Assembly (NCBI GenBank): GCA_020026155.1
Contig: JAHHQX010000008.1
Location: 1 to 64,000, forward strand
Direction of reading: 5' to 3'
Origin: Actinobacillus sp.
Lineage (GTDB): Bacteria > Pseudomonadota > Gammaproteobacteria > Enterobacterales > Pasteurellaceae
DNA: 64,000 bases
Part shown: piece after piece, positions 54,481 through 63,758 of the stretch
Numbering within the stretch: position 1 is the first letter of the stretch
Layout of the letters: every line of letters starts with the position of its first letter
The notes under the pieces: model-generated
Told to the model about the DNA's origin: nothing
Databases searched by the model: none
The model's input: the letters and a program-made list of their open reading frames with translations, nothing else
Made by a program: the position numbers and the translations under genes

Positions 54481-57291
54481 TTAGTGGGCTTCGTCCCAGT
54501 TTTCACCAATCCCAACATCCACAATAAGTGGCACGTCAAGCACGGCGGCATTTTCCATTAAATTTTTGATTTTTTGTGACCAAAAATCAATTTTATCTTC
54601 TCGTACCTCAAAGACTAGTTCATCGTGTACTTGCATGATCATCTGAATTTCATCTGAGTCTTGAATCTCTTTAGCAATCGCAATCATAGCACGTTTGATA
54701 ATATCCGCTGCCGTACCTTGCATTGGTGCGTTAATTGCCAAACGTTCTGCTGCTTTGCGTGCAATTGCATTACTTGCAGTTAATCCAGGAAGATGTAAAC
54801 GGCGATGGAATAGCGTTTCTACATATCCAGTTTCTTTACCTCGTTCGGGAACTTGGCGCATAAAATCTTGTACACCTGGATAACGCATAAAATAGCGTTT
54901 GATATAGTCTTGGGCTTCCCCGCGTGCAATACCTAATTGACGGGCTAAGCCAAAAGCACTCATGCCATAAATGAGACCAAAGTTGATTGCTTTTGCATTG
55001 CGACGTTGATTATTCGTTACTTCATCTAGCGGTAATCCGAAAATTTCGGCAGCCGTTGCACGATGAATATCTTTTCCTGTTTTAAATGCATTAATTAAAT
55101 TTTCGTCTTTAGATAAATGTGCCATGATGCGCAATTCAATTTGTGAATAATCGGCAGCCATAATTTTAAAGCCATCTCGTGCAATAAATGCTTGGCGAAT
55201 ACGACGACCTTCTTCACTTCTGACAGGAATATTCTGCAAATTTGGATCGCTAGAGGATAAACGCCCAGTACTGGTAACCGCTTGATGGTAAGAGGTATGG
55301 ACACGTCCTGCCTTATCCACAAGTTGCGGTAATTTATCCGTATAGGTTGATTTTAATTTACTTAGTCCACGATGCTCGACAATGACTTTCGGTAATTCAT
55401 GTTCAAGAGCAAGTTCCTCTAGCACCTCTTCATTTGTGGATGGGGCACCTTTTGGTGTTTTTTTAAGGACTGGCAAATGTAATTTATCAAATAAAATTTC
55501 TTGTAACTGTTTAGTCGAAGAAAGATTAAAACTTTCCCCAGCAAGTGTAGAAGCTTGTTGTTCTAACTGTTGTAAACTATTTTCAATTTCAGCAGATTGA
55601 AGGAAAAGCGCATCACTATCAATTAGCACCCCTGTACTTTCCATTTTTTGTAAAATTGGGCGTAAAGGTAGCTCTAATTCTGTGTATAACGCCTCAATTT
55701 TCGGATCTTTTTTGAGTTTTTCATTGAGGAAAAGATGTAGACGCATAGTAATATCCGCATCTTCGGCTGCGTATTCAGTTGCTGTTTCTACTGGAATTTG
55801 ATTAAAGGTGAGTTGTTTTTTACCTTTTCCTGCAATTTCCTCAAAAGTAATCGTTTGGTAATTTAGATACTCTTTAGCAAGATCATCAAGATTATGTTTC
55901 CCCGTGCTATCTAATGCATAGGCTTCTAACATGGTATCGAAAGCGATTCCCTGTAAGTGAATACCAGAACGATCAAAAATATGGGCATCATATTTTAGAT
56001 TTTGTCCTACTTTTTTAAGCGATTCATTCTCTAAAATTGGTTTTAGTGTTTGAATGGTTTTTTCAAAATCTAATTGGTGTGGCGCGCCCGTATAATCATG
56101 GCGTAGAGGTAAGTAAGCTGCCTCGCCATTTTCAAGCGCAAAAGAAATGCCCACAAGGTTAGCCTGCATATAATCAAGGGCATCGGTTTCAGTATCAATA
56201 GCAAAGAGAGGAGCCGTTAGTAATTTATCACACCATGTGGCTAATTGTTCCTCAGTTAGAATACATTCGTATTTGCTGCGATCCACTGTAATTTGTGTAC
56301 TTGTTTTGGCATTACTAACCAGCGGTTTGCGAGTGATTTCTTTATGTAATGTATCGCTAGTTTTTGGTGTATTTGTTGAAAACTCACTAGTTGCGGTAAT
56401 GGATATCACACCATTTTGAGCATCTTTCAACCAACGTTTGAAACCATAGTGATCGAAATTTTCAATTAACGCAGGCATATCCGCAGGAGTTACGGTAAGT
56501 GCATCTGTTGAAACATCTAAATCCACGTCAGTTTTAATAGTAGCCAGTAAGTAAGAAAGCTCTGCATTAGCTTTTTCAGCTTCTAATTTTGCCCCTAGTG
56601 TTTTAGCACCACGAATATTTAAAGTTGCGACTTTATCCAAATTCGCATATATCTCTTTGAGGCTACCAATCCCCTGTAGTAGAGCAAGTGCTGTTTTCTC
56701 ACCAACACCTTTAACGCCAGGGATATTATCCGAACTATCGCCCATTAACGCGAGAAAATCAATAATAAGCGCTGGTGGAATACCATATTTGGCCTCAACA
56801 CCTTTTTCATCAAGGAGGGTGTTGTTCATAGTATTGATGAGCATAATGTTGTCATCAACGAGTTGTGCCATGTCCTTATCACCTGTACTAATCAGAACTT
56901 TTTGTCCTTTTTTAGACGCTTCAGTAGCCAGTGTTCCGATAACATCGTCTGCCTCAACCCCATCTACTACAAGAAGAGGAATTCCCAATGCTTTAATCAT
57001 GGTATGTAGTGGTGCAATTTGGCAACGTAAATCATCAGGCATTGGCGGACGATTAGATTTGTATTCTTCAAATAGCTCATCGCGGAATGTTTTTCCCTTA
57101 GCATCAAACACAACTGCAATGTGTGTTGGGTTTACTTGAGAGATGAGGCTTTTTAACATATTTAAAACGCCATACATTGCACCTGTTGGCTCGCCTTTAT
57201 CATTGGTAAGTGGCGGAAAGGCATTAAAGGCACGATATAGGTAAGAAGAACCGTCCACTAATACGAGAGGGTTGTGAGCAATTTGTGTCAT
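54481..57291 (-). CDS. polA: DNA polymerase I
   Basis: A 936-residue repair and lagging-strand polymerase. Domains: 5'-3' exonuclease (1 to about 300; LVLVDGSSYLYRAF, GDKDMAQLV, GVEADDVIGTL, MGDSSDNIPGVKG), 3'-5' proofreading exonuclease (about 340-530; FAIDTETDALDY keeps the Asp and Glu metal ligands, so proofreading is probably active), and polymerase (about 540-936; DYSQIELRIMAH, RRNAKAINFGLIYGMS, MQVHDELVFEV). Standard length and full motif set. Divergent from tolB. Confidence 0.98.
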   Translation of the reverse strand: MTQIAHNPLVLVDGSSYLYRAFNAFPPLTNDKGEPTGAMYGVLNMLKSLISQVNPTHIAVVFDAKGKTFRDELFEEYKSNRPPMPDDLRCQIAPLHTMIKALGIPLLVVDGVEADDVIGTLATEASKKGQKVLISTGDKDMAQLVDDNIMLINTMNNTLLDEKGVEAKYGIPPALIIDFLALMGDSSDNIPGVKGVGEKTALALLQGIGSLKEIYANLDKVATLNIRGAKTLGAKLEAEKANAELSYLLATIKTDVDLDVSTDALTVTPADMPALIENFDHYGFKRWLKDAQNGVISITATSEFSTNTPKTSDTLHKEITRKPLVSNAKTSTQITVDRSKYECILTEEQLATWCDKLLTAPLFAIDTETDALDYMQANLVGISFALENGEAAYLPLRHDYTGAPHQLDFEKTIQTLKPILENESLKKVGQNLKYDAHIFDRSGIHLQGIAFDTMLEAYALDSTGKHNLDDLAKEYLNYQTITFEEIAGKGKKQLTFNQIPVETATEYAAEDADITMRLHLFLNEKLKKDPKIEALYTELELPLRPILQKMESTGVLIDSDALFLQSAEIENSLQQLEQQASTLAGESFNLSSTKQLQEILFDKLHLPVLKKTPKGAPSTNEEVLEELALEHELPKVIVEHRGLSKLKSTYTDKLPQLVDKAGRVHTSYHQAVTSTGRLSSSDPNLQNIPVRSEEGRRIRQAFIARDGFKIMAADYSQIELRIMAHLSKDENLINAFKTGKDIHRATAAEIFGLPLDEVTNNQRRNAKAINFGLIYGMSAFGLARQLGIARGEAQDYIKRYFMRYPGVQDFMRQVPERGKETGYVETLFHRRLHLPGLTASNAIARKAAERLAINAPMQGTAADIIKRAMIAIAKEIQDSDEIQMIMQVHDELVFEVREDKIDFWSQKIKNLMENAAVLDVPLIVDVGIGENWDEAH

Positions 57292-57431
57292 AAATTTAAT
57301 ATCTCATTGGCTTTAACATAAGGGGATTATAACGGAAAACCCCTCAGACGGCTAATCATCAAGGTACGAAAAAGAATGTGCACTAACTTGATGAATTAAC
57401 AAATTATTTTTATAAAAACATAAAATTTTCC

Positions 57432-57445
57432 GAAAATTGAGGCGT
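57432..57445 (+). repeat. Copy of recurring intergenic motif
   Basis: GAAAATTGAGGCGT in the polA-tolB divergent region, about 90 bp before tolB. The 240-bp region must also contain the polA and tolB promoters; TAGAAT at 57486-57491 is a possible tolB -10 with a poor -35. Confidence 0.45.
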
Positions 57446-57531
57446 CTAATAAAATGTAAGAATTTTTCCTCTTATAAAAATAGGCTAGAATACGTAAAAG
57501 TAGAAGTTTCGACGCTGAAAGGAGAACGTGA

Positions 57532-58833
57532 ATGAAACAGCTAAAAAAAATGATAGTAACACTATTTTTTGGTGTGCTTTTTTTATTGCAAACTGCAAAG
57601 GCGGAAAGTGAAGTCCGTATCGTTATTGATGGCGGTTCCGTATTTGCAAGACCGATTGCCGTCGTTCCTTTCCATTGGAATGGAACAGGGAGTAAACCGA
57701 TTGATATTTCAAGTATCGTCGCTGCTGATTTAACAAATAGTGGAATGTTCCAAGCATATCCAGCACAAAGTATGCCACAACAACCCAACTCCGCAGCAGA
57801 AGTAAAACCAGCTGAGTGGGCAAAATTAGGTATTGGTAACGTAGTGGTAGGACAAATCACACCAAATGGTAATAGTTATGCCGTTGCATTCCAACTCGTG
57901 GATACCTTAGGGGTTTCCGGTGCTGCGGGTCGCGTTTTATTACAAAAACAATATTTAATCCCGGCAAATAAAGTACGCGTTGGTGCTCACACGATTAGTG
58001 ATGCCATTTTCCAACAGCTTACTGGAGTAAAAGGGGCATTTAGAACGAAAATTGCTTACGTGATTCAAGAAAATAGTGGCGATCGCCCATATCAATTACG
58101 TGTGGCTGATTATGATGGTCATAATCAACATATCATTTTCCGTAGTGCTGAACCGATTATGTCGCCAGCCTGGTCTGCAGATGGTCGTAAAATGGCGTAT
58201 AGCTCTTTTGAAAATCAACAATCTCGATTAATTATGCAAGATCTTGCGACAGGGCAACGCAATGTTATCGTCCAAGGTCCAGGACACCATGGTGCACCAT
58301 CTTTCTCACCTGATGGAACAACGCTTGCATTCTCATCTTCTAAAGATGGCAAACTTAATATTTATTTATATAACTTAAGCACACATCAAATTACTCAATT
58401 AACACAAAATGCAGGTAATAATACTGAACCATCTTGGAGTGCAGATAGTCAACATATTATCTTTACTTCAGATCGTGCGGGTAACCCACAAGTTTATATG
58501 ATGAATCGTGATGGTAGCAATGTTCAACAGCTCACCAACCAAGGTTTAAATTATAGTGGGCAACTTACTTCAGATGGTAAAAACTTGATCCTCATTTCTA
58601 ATGATCACCTTGTGAAAAAGAACTTAGAAACAGGCGCTAAACAGCTTCTTACTACGACTTTCCTTGATGAAAGCCCAAGTTTATCACCGAATGATTTAAT
58701 GATTATTTATAGCTCTACTCAGGGTTTAGGAAAGGTGTTACAATTAGTATCGGCAGATGGGCATTTTAAAGCTCGTTTACCTAGTGGTGATGGACAGGTT
58801 AAATTCCCTGCATGGTCACCTTATTTAAATTAA
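57532..58833 (+). CDS. tolB: Tol-Pal system protein TolB
   Basis: A 433-residue periplasmic beta-propeller that links TolA to Pal and helps outer-membrane constriction at division. Signal peptide at residues 1-24 (cut after AKA), N-terminal domain to about 160, then a six-bladed propeller with repeats such as MSPAWSADGRKMAYSSF, GAPSFSPDGTTLAFSSSKDG and TEPSWSADSQHIIFTSDRAG. The start has GGAG upstream in the form AAAGGAGAACGTGA, almost the same as that of pal. Pal follows after 12 bp. tolQ, tolR and tolA, usually just upstream, are not here: polA occupies that place. Confidence 0.96.
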   Translation: MKQLKKMIVTLFFGVLFLLQTAKAESEVRIVIDGGSVFARPIAVVPFHWNGTGSKPIDISSIVAADLTNSGMFQAYPAQSMPQQPNSAAEVKPAEWAKLGIGNVVVGQITPNGNSYAVAFQLVDTLGVSGAAGRVLLQKQYLIPANKVRVGAHTISDAIFQQLTGVKGAFRTKIAYVIQENSGDRPYQLRVADYDGHNQHIIFRSAEPIMSPAWSADGRKMAYSSFENQQSRLIMQDLATGQRNVIVQGPGHHGAPSFSPDGTTLAFSSSKDGKLNIYLYNLSTHQITQLTQNAGNNTEPSWSADSQHIIFTSDRAGNPQVYMMNRDGSNVQQLTNQGLNYSGQLTSDGKNLILISNDHLVKKNLETGAKQLLTTTFLDESPSLSPNDLMIIYSSTQGLGKVLQLVSADGHFKARLPSGDGQVKFPAWSPYLN

Positions 58834-58845
58834 TTTTAGGAGAAC

Positions 58846-59307
58846 GTGATGAAAAAAATCACAAAAATGCTTGCAGTAGCTGGTTCTATTGCAGTATTAG
58901 CGGCATGTGGCTCAACCACACCAACTGAAACTGCACCAACTACATTCGGTGGATTTACTGCACAACAATTACAACAAGATCAACAAGCAAACACCGTTTA
59001 CTTTGCATTTGATCGTTACAATATTGACCCTCAATATTTACCACGTTTAGACGCACAAGCGGCATACTTAATGGCTAACCCAGCTGAACACGTGCAAATT
59101 CAAGGTTATACCGATGAACGCGGTACACCTGAATACAATATTGCATTAGGTCAACGCCGTGCAGATGCAGTAAAAACTTACTTATTAAGCAAAGGTGTAA
59201 ATCAAGCACAACTTTCTACCATTTCTTATGGTGAAGAAAAACCAGCTGTATTAGGTCACACTGCAGCTGACTACGCGAAAGATCGTCGTGCAATCTTGGC
59301 TTACTAA
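58846..59307 (+). CDS. pal: Peptidoglycan-associated lipoprotein Pal
   Basis: A 153-residue outer-membrane lipoprotein that holds the outer membrane to the peptidoglycan. Lipobox LAAC with Cys21 (SIAVLAACGS). OmpA-like domain from about residue 45: VYFAFDRYNIDP, the diaminopimelate-binding segment IQGYTDERGTPEYNIALGQRRADAV near residues 85-110, and YGEEKPAVLG. Close to the H. influenzae P6 antigen in length and wording. Last gene of tolB-pal; no cpoB/ybgF follows; ends at a terminator shared with lpxC. Confidence 0.97.
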   Translation: MMKKITKMLAVAGSIAVLAACGSTTPTETAPTTFGGFTAQQLQQDQQANTVYFAFDRYNIDPQYLPRLDAQAAYLMANPAEHVQIQGYTDERGTPEYNIALGQRRADAVKTYLLSKGVNQAQLSTISYGEEKPAVLGHTAADYAKDRRAILAY

Positions 59308-59337
59308 TTAGTAATGGCTTAGAAATAGCATAAAAAA

Positions 59338-59363
59338 AAGCGAGATATGTATCTCGCTTTTTT
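59338..59363. terminator. Bidirectional terminator between pal and lpxC
   Basis: GCGAGATA/TATCTCGC with A-run on the left and T-run on the right, just after the stops of two converging genes. Confidence 0.92.
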
Positions 59364-59388
59364 ATTTAATTAAATTTGCCTAAAACCA

Positions 59389-60306
59389 TTAAGCTAAGAC
59401 TTGTTCTGGGATGAGATACCCTTGAGGTACTTCAACTTTATCTTCAAAAGTTACAAGTTCCCATGCTTTTTCATCCGCTAATAGTTTACGTAACAATTTA
59501 TTATTCAAACCATGACCAGACTTGTACGCTTTAAAAGATCCAATAATGTTGTGTCCTGCCATATAGAGATCACCAATTGCATCTAGCATTTTGTGGCGTA
59601 CTAATTCATCCTTGAAGCGTAAACCTTCTTCATTCAAGATACGGTAATTATCTAACACAATTGCATTATCCAAACTACCCCCTAATGCTAAACCTTGAGA
59701 TTGAAGATATTCAATATCTTTCATAAAACCAAAAGTTCTTGCACGGCTAATTTGTTGAATGAATGTCTCAGTCGTAAAATCTGTTGCATAATGACGCACA
59801 TCTTTACTAATTGCTGGGTGGTGGAAGTCAATAGTGAATTCTAAGTGCAATCCATTAAATGGTTCGAACTCAGCCCATTTATCACCATCTTCAATACGTA
59901 CTTTTTCTTTGATACGAATGAATTTTTTAGGTGCATCTTGTTCTTCAATACCTGCGTCTAGTAATAGATAGACGAAAGGATTCGCACTACCATCCATAAT
60001 TGGGATTTCTGGTGCATCTACTTCAATAATAATGTTATCAATACCCAGGCCTGACAACGCAGCATTTAAATGCTCAACAGTTGAAATACGGATACCGTCT
60101 TCATTTACTAATGCGGTACAAAGCATCGTATCTTGCACTGCGTTAGCATTTGCCACGAAAGTGACAGGCGGATTGAGATCTGTACGGCAATAGATCACAC
60201 CCGTATTGGGCATCGCAGGGCGTAGGGTAAGGGTAACTTTGTTACCACTGTGTAATCCTACACCTGTAACTTTGATACTTTGTTTTAAAGTACGTTGTTT
60301 GATCAT
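59389..60306 (-). CDS. lpxC: UDP-3-O-acyl-N-acetylglucosamine deacetylase
   Basis: LpxC (305 residues) carries out the committed step of lipid A synthesis; it is a cytoplasmic zinc enzyme. Zinc ligands are visible: His79 in VEHLNAALSGLGID, and His and Asp in RHKMLDAIGDLYMAGH near residues 238-246; the general-acid His is in SGHGLNNKLL near 265. Last gene of ddl-ftsQ-ftsA-ftsZ-lpxC, 22 bp after ftsZ. No secM/secA follow; the operon ends at the terminator shared with pal. Confidence 0.98.
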   Translation of the reverse strand: MIKQRTLKQSIKVTGVGLHSGNKVTLTLRPAMPNTGVIYCRTDLNPPVTFVANANAVQDTMLCTALVNEDGIRISTVEHLNAALSGLGIDNIIIEVDAPEIPIMDGSANPFVYLLLDAGIEEQDAPKKFIRIKEKVRIEDGDKWAEFEPFNGLHLEFTIDFHHPAISKDVRHYATDFTTETFIQQISRARTFGFMKDIEYLQSQGLALGGSLDNAIVLDNYRILNEEGLRFKDELVRHKMLDAIGDLYMAGHNIIGSFKAYKSGHGLNNKLLRKLLADEKAWELVTFEDKVEVPQGYLIPEQVLA

Positions 60307-60328
60307 CGCATTATCTTCTTATTAATAA

Positions 60329-61603
60329 TTATTTATTTGTAAAATGAGCCACATTGAACTGACTAAAATCACGTTTACGTTCATAAGTCGGTGTATCAAG
60401 TGTATCTTTTGGTTCATCAGTATTTTCATCTGATGAAGCTGAAGCATTTTCTGCCGCAGGTTTTGCTTCGGCATGGTTAGCTTCGTTTAAACTTGCGTTA
60501 CGAATACGGATATTTGGCTCTTCACGTTCACCAATACCTGTCGCAACAAGGGTTACGCGGATTTCATCTTCTAATTCTGGAAGAAGAGCAGTACCGACTT
60601 TAATAATTGCATCTTCGGACGCGAAGCCATGAACTACGCTAGCAACAGTATCTAATTCACCAAGGGTTAAGTTTGGACCTGCTGTTACGTTAATTAAGAT
60701 ACCTTTAGCACCTTGTAAATCCACATCTTCAAGTAATGGGCTAGCAATCGCTTCTTGAACGGCTTTTTCTGCACGATCTTCAGATGCTTTGCCTTTTGCA
60801 AAACCAGTACCCATCATTGCGCGACCCATTTCAGACATTACTGTTTTAACGTCTTCGAAGTCCACATTGATGATACCTGGAGAAGTAATCATGTCAGAAA
60901 TTCCAGTTACAGAATTATGTAATACTTCGTTTACTGCTTTGAATGCATTTGGAATAGTAATGTTTTTACCAAGTACTTTGATAAGTTTTTCATTAGGAAT
61001 GATAATAAGAGAATCAACATATTGAGAAAGCTCTTTAATACCTAATTCTGCAAAGTACATTTTTTTGCGGCCTTCGTATGAAAATGGTTTAGTTACAACT
61101 GCAACAGTTAAGATACCAAGTTCTTTTGCAATTTGTGCAATAACTGGAGTTGCCCCAGTACCTGTACCACCACCCATACCGGCAGCTAAGAACACCATAT
61201 CGGCGCCTTCTAAAACTTGACGTAAAGCTTCACGATCCTCTTCAGCTGCCTTACGACCTACATTTGGGTTAGAACCAGCACCAAGACCACGTGTTAATGC
61301 ACCACCAATTTGGATAGTTTGAGGTACCTTGCTTGTACGTAATGCTTGGGCATCAGTATTGACCGCATAATATTCTATTTTACCGAACTCATCATCAAAA
61401 TTTGGATACAGGAAATCTTCGCTGATAGTTGGTTGTGCTACTTGTGCATCAGCGTCGTCGTCTCCACTTAAAAACTGAGGCGATAATTTATTTTCTTGTT
61501 CTACCATATGGTTGACCGCATTACAGCCACCACCGCCTACACCGATTACTTTAATAAGTGAGCCGGAATCTTCATATTCATAGTCAACTGGTTCGATAGT
61601 CAT
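60329..61603 (-). CDS. ftsZ: Cell division protein FtsZ with an N-terminal-domain insertion
   Basis: The tubulin-like GTPase that builds the division ring; 424 residues. GTP-binding marks: VIGVGGGGCNAVNHM near residue 20-33 (Cys in place of the Gly of E. coli), VNTDAQALRTS, GMGGGTGTGATPV, and the T7-like region before it. Between HMV (residue 34) and YYAVNTDAQ (about 78) there are 43 residues instead of about 8 in E. coli; the insert is acidic (SGDDDADAQ, YPNFDDEFGK). A variable linker follows after about residue 360, and the C-terminal peptide seems to be DTPTYERKRDF, which resembles DIPAFLRKQ but has some 10 extra residues after it. Start has GGAG. Confidence 0.96.
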   Translation of the reverse strand: MTIEPVDYEYEDSGSLIKVIGVGGGGCNAVNHMVEQENKLSPQFLSGDDDADAQVAQPTISEDFLYPNFDDEFGKIEYYAVNTDAQALRTSKVPQTIQIGGALTRGLGAGSNPNVGRKAAEEDREALRQVLEGADMVFLAAGMGGGTGTGATPVIAQIAKELGILTVAVVTKPFSYEGRKKMYFAELGIKELSQYVDSLIIIPNEKLIKVLGKNITIPNAFKAVNEVLHNSVTGISDMITSPGIINVDFEDVKTVMSEMGRAMMGTGFAKGKASEDRAEKAVQEAIASPLLEDVDLQGAKGILINVTAGPNLTLGELDTVASVVHGFASEDAIIKVGTALLPELEDEIRVTLVATGIGEREEPNIRIRNASLNEANHAEAKPAAENASASSDENTDEPKDTLDTPTYERKRDFSQFNVAHFTNK

Positions 61604-61689
61604 AGTTAATCTCCGTAATATGCTACTTCTATATAGGTAACATTATTATAATTGCAATTATATCTTATTGTAGATGAAAAACATACATT

Positions 61690-62976
61690 TTAAAACTCTG
61701 ACCTAACTTTATTGACAAATTTTTTCAATTTAAAATAGAGTTTTTTGGATAAACTGTCTTCATCTTTCTCTTCAATGCCAGTATCTTGATTCTGGTAACA
61801 ACGCAATAAACCAATTGCCGTAGAATAAGCTGGATTATGGACGTAATCTGTCATACCAGAAACATCGATAGGGTAGCCAATACGTACAGGGCATTGGAAA
61901 ACAATCTCTGCACATTGGACTAAATCCTGGGTGAGGGCTGCGCCACCAGTAATCACTACTCCAGAAATAAGTTCTGAATTAATTTTTTTGCTGTCGAGCT
62001 CTTCTTTCAATTTATTTAATTCGTTTTTAACGAGATTTAATAATTCAAAATAGCGAGGTGCAATAATTTCGGACAGTTCACTTTTATCACAAGTTAAAAC
62101 TCGACCTGGTGTTGCACTCTTAATTTTAATTTCTGCATTTTGTTGAGTACGTGGCGGATACATTGCACTGCCATATTGAATTTTAATTTCTTCCGCTTCA
62201 TGGAATGGTGTTGAGAAATAATGAGTAATATCGTTAGTAACGCGATTACCAGCATAAGTTAATGATTTGCTTAGACGTAGTTTCCCTTGAGTGTACACAG
62301 CAATATCCATGGTACCAGCACCGAAATCAATAACGCATACTCCAAGATTTTTCTCATCTTCTGTTAAAACAGCTTCGGCAGACGCATATCCTGAATAGAA
62401 TACACGATCAACTTGCAATGGAATGTTTAGTTTAGAATGACATAATCCCACCGCTTTTTTAAGGTTCGCTAACGCTGCTTGCTGGCAGGCAATTAAATGC
62501 GCACGCGCAGTGAGACGCATCCCTTGTAGACCAAGTGGATCCGTGATATTCATGCGGTCATCAAGTGCAAATTCTTGTGGAATAACTTGGAGAAGGGAAA
62601 GTCCGTCACCAATTTTTACAGAGCGAGCTGTCATAACCGCTTGATCGATATCTTCCTGGGTAACTTCTTCATCTTCACCGATGGCGACGACGCCACTTTC
62701 ATTGAGTGAATGAATATGTTTTCCTGTGATTGAAATAATCACACTTTCAATTTGGCAGTGTGCTACATCTGCTGCCGATTCAATAGCACGCTGAATCGCA
62801 TTAGCAATGGCATTCAAATCAGTGATACCGCCCTGACTAATCCCTTTTGAAGGATGAGAGCTAAAGCCGCTTACCTCGATCATCCCATTTGGGAAGACCT
62901 GACCTACTACGGCAGCCACTTTTGACGTACCAATTTCAAGACCAACGATAAGTTTTTGTTCACCATTATTTTTCAT
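61690..62976 (-). CDS. ftsA: Cell division protein FtsA
   Basis: The actin-like protein (428 residues) that ties FtsZ to the membrane and brings in later division proteins. ATP-binding signatures: GLEIGTSKVAAVVG near residues 12-25, CVIDFGAGTMDIAVY near 208-222 and ISGVVITGGAALTQ near 338-350. Subdomain 1C lies at about 85-165. The C-terminal membrane-targeting helix is KLKKFVNKVRSEF. The start overlaps the ftsQ stop (ATGA), so translation is coupled. An 86-bp gap separates it from ftsZ and may hold an ftsZ promoter. Confidence 0.97.
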   Translation of the reverse strand: MKNNGEQKLIVGLEIGTSKVAAVVGQVFPNGMIEVSGFSSHPSKGISQGGITDLNAIANAIQRAIESAADVAHCQIESVIISITGKHIHSLNESGVVAIGEDEEVTQEDIDQAVMTARSVKIGDGLSLLQVIPQEFALDDRMNITDPLGLQGMRLTARAHLIACQQAALANLKKAVGLCHSKLNIPLQVDRVFYSGYASAEAVLTEDEKNLGVCVIDFGAGTMDIAVYTQGKLRLSKSLTYAGNRVTNDITHYFSTPFHEAEEIKIQYGSAMYPPRTQQNAEIKIKSATPGRVLTCDKSELSEIIAPRYFELLNLVKNELNKLKEELDSKKINSELISGVVITGGAALTQDLVQCAEIVFQCPVRIGYPIDVSGMTDYVHNPAYSTAIGLLRCYQNQDTGIEEKDEDSLSKKLYFKLKKFVNKVRSEF

Positions 62977-63758
62977 TTTTTGTTCTCACTTTGATTTGAA
63001 TCGCTATCAATCAATTTTACTGCTGCACCTGAGGGATAACGCAGATCAACATAGGCTATTTTTTTATCCGCAGGGATCTCAATATTAGGATAAATTTTGG
63101 AAAAATTAGCCAATTTATTTTCCCAATTTGAGCTACCTAGTTTTAGCACCATGCCATTAGAAATCACTGCTGTCCATGCCCCACGATCAGTTAAGTATAA
63201 TTTTTTTAAAGTTAAATGTTGTTGTTGTAATTGTGCAGACATCGCATTCCACACGGACAGTAGCAACTGTGTTTTATCATTTGGACCATTTAAGTTTGGC
63301 AAATTGCTCGGATAATTTTTATCGGATGGTAAAGAAAAAATTGTTCCATCATCCGCAAGAAAATTATTTCCATTCCACATTGCAATAGGCTGATAATCCT
63401 GTACCCAAAGATATAAACTATCTGGCCACTGTTTATGCACAATTAAGGTTTTTATCCACGATAATTGAGCAAGCTGATTTTTTATTTGTTGGGTATCTTG
63501 GGCTAAAAAACTTTTTAACCCTCCCATGCGTTCTAAAGCATCTTGAATATCATCCTGTTGCGTATAGATACGATCGCCTTTTAATGTAATTTTATCCAAA
63601 GGTTGAGTATCTAAATTGTCAATAATGGATTCCCAAGGTGCATTCATTATCGCGATAAAGCCTATTATAAACAACAAGCTGATAAAGAACCATTTTCTAA
63701 AAACAGTGTTTTTAACCAAATACCAGTATTGCTTGATGATTTGGGTACTTTTTGCCAT
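62973..63758 (-). CDS. ftsQ: Cell division protein FtsQ
   Basis: A 261-residue bitopic division protein that links FtsB/FtsL to the ring. Short cytoplasmic N-terminus, one membrane helix (about residues 20-40, WFFISLLFIIGFIAIMNAPW), a periplasmic POTRA domain (about 50-120, beginning near LDKITLKGDRIY) and a beta domain with WTAVISNGMVLKLGS. The start codon shares its first base with the ddl stop (TAATG), and the end overlaps ftsA, as expected in this cluster. Basic hydrophilic tail of Asn, Gln and Lys. Confidence 0.95.
   Translation of the reverse strand: MAKSTQIIKQYWYLVKNTVFRKWFFISLLFIIGFIAIMNAPWESIIDNLDTQPLDKITLKGDRIYTQQDDIQDALERMGGLKSFLAQDTQQIKNQLAQLSWIKTLIVHKQWPDSLYLWVQDYQPIAMWNGNNFLADDGTIFSLPSDKNYPSNLPNLNGPNDKTQLLLSVWNAMSAQLQQQHLTLKKLYLTDRGAWTAVISNGMVLKLGSSNWENKLANFSKIYPNIEIPADKKIAYVDLRYPSGAAVKLIDSDSNQSENKK

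Noticed and set aside
57396..57860. 154-residue minus-strand frame across the tolB start
   Set aside because: Runs antisense through the well-supported tolB signal peptide and N-terminal domain.
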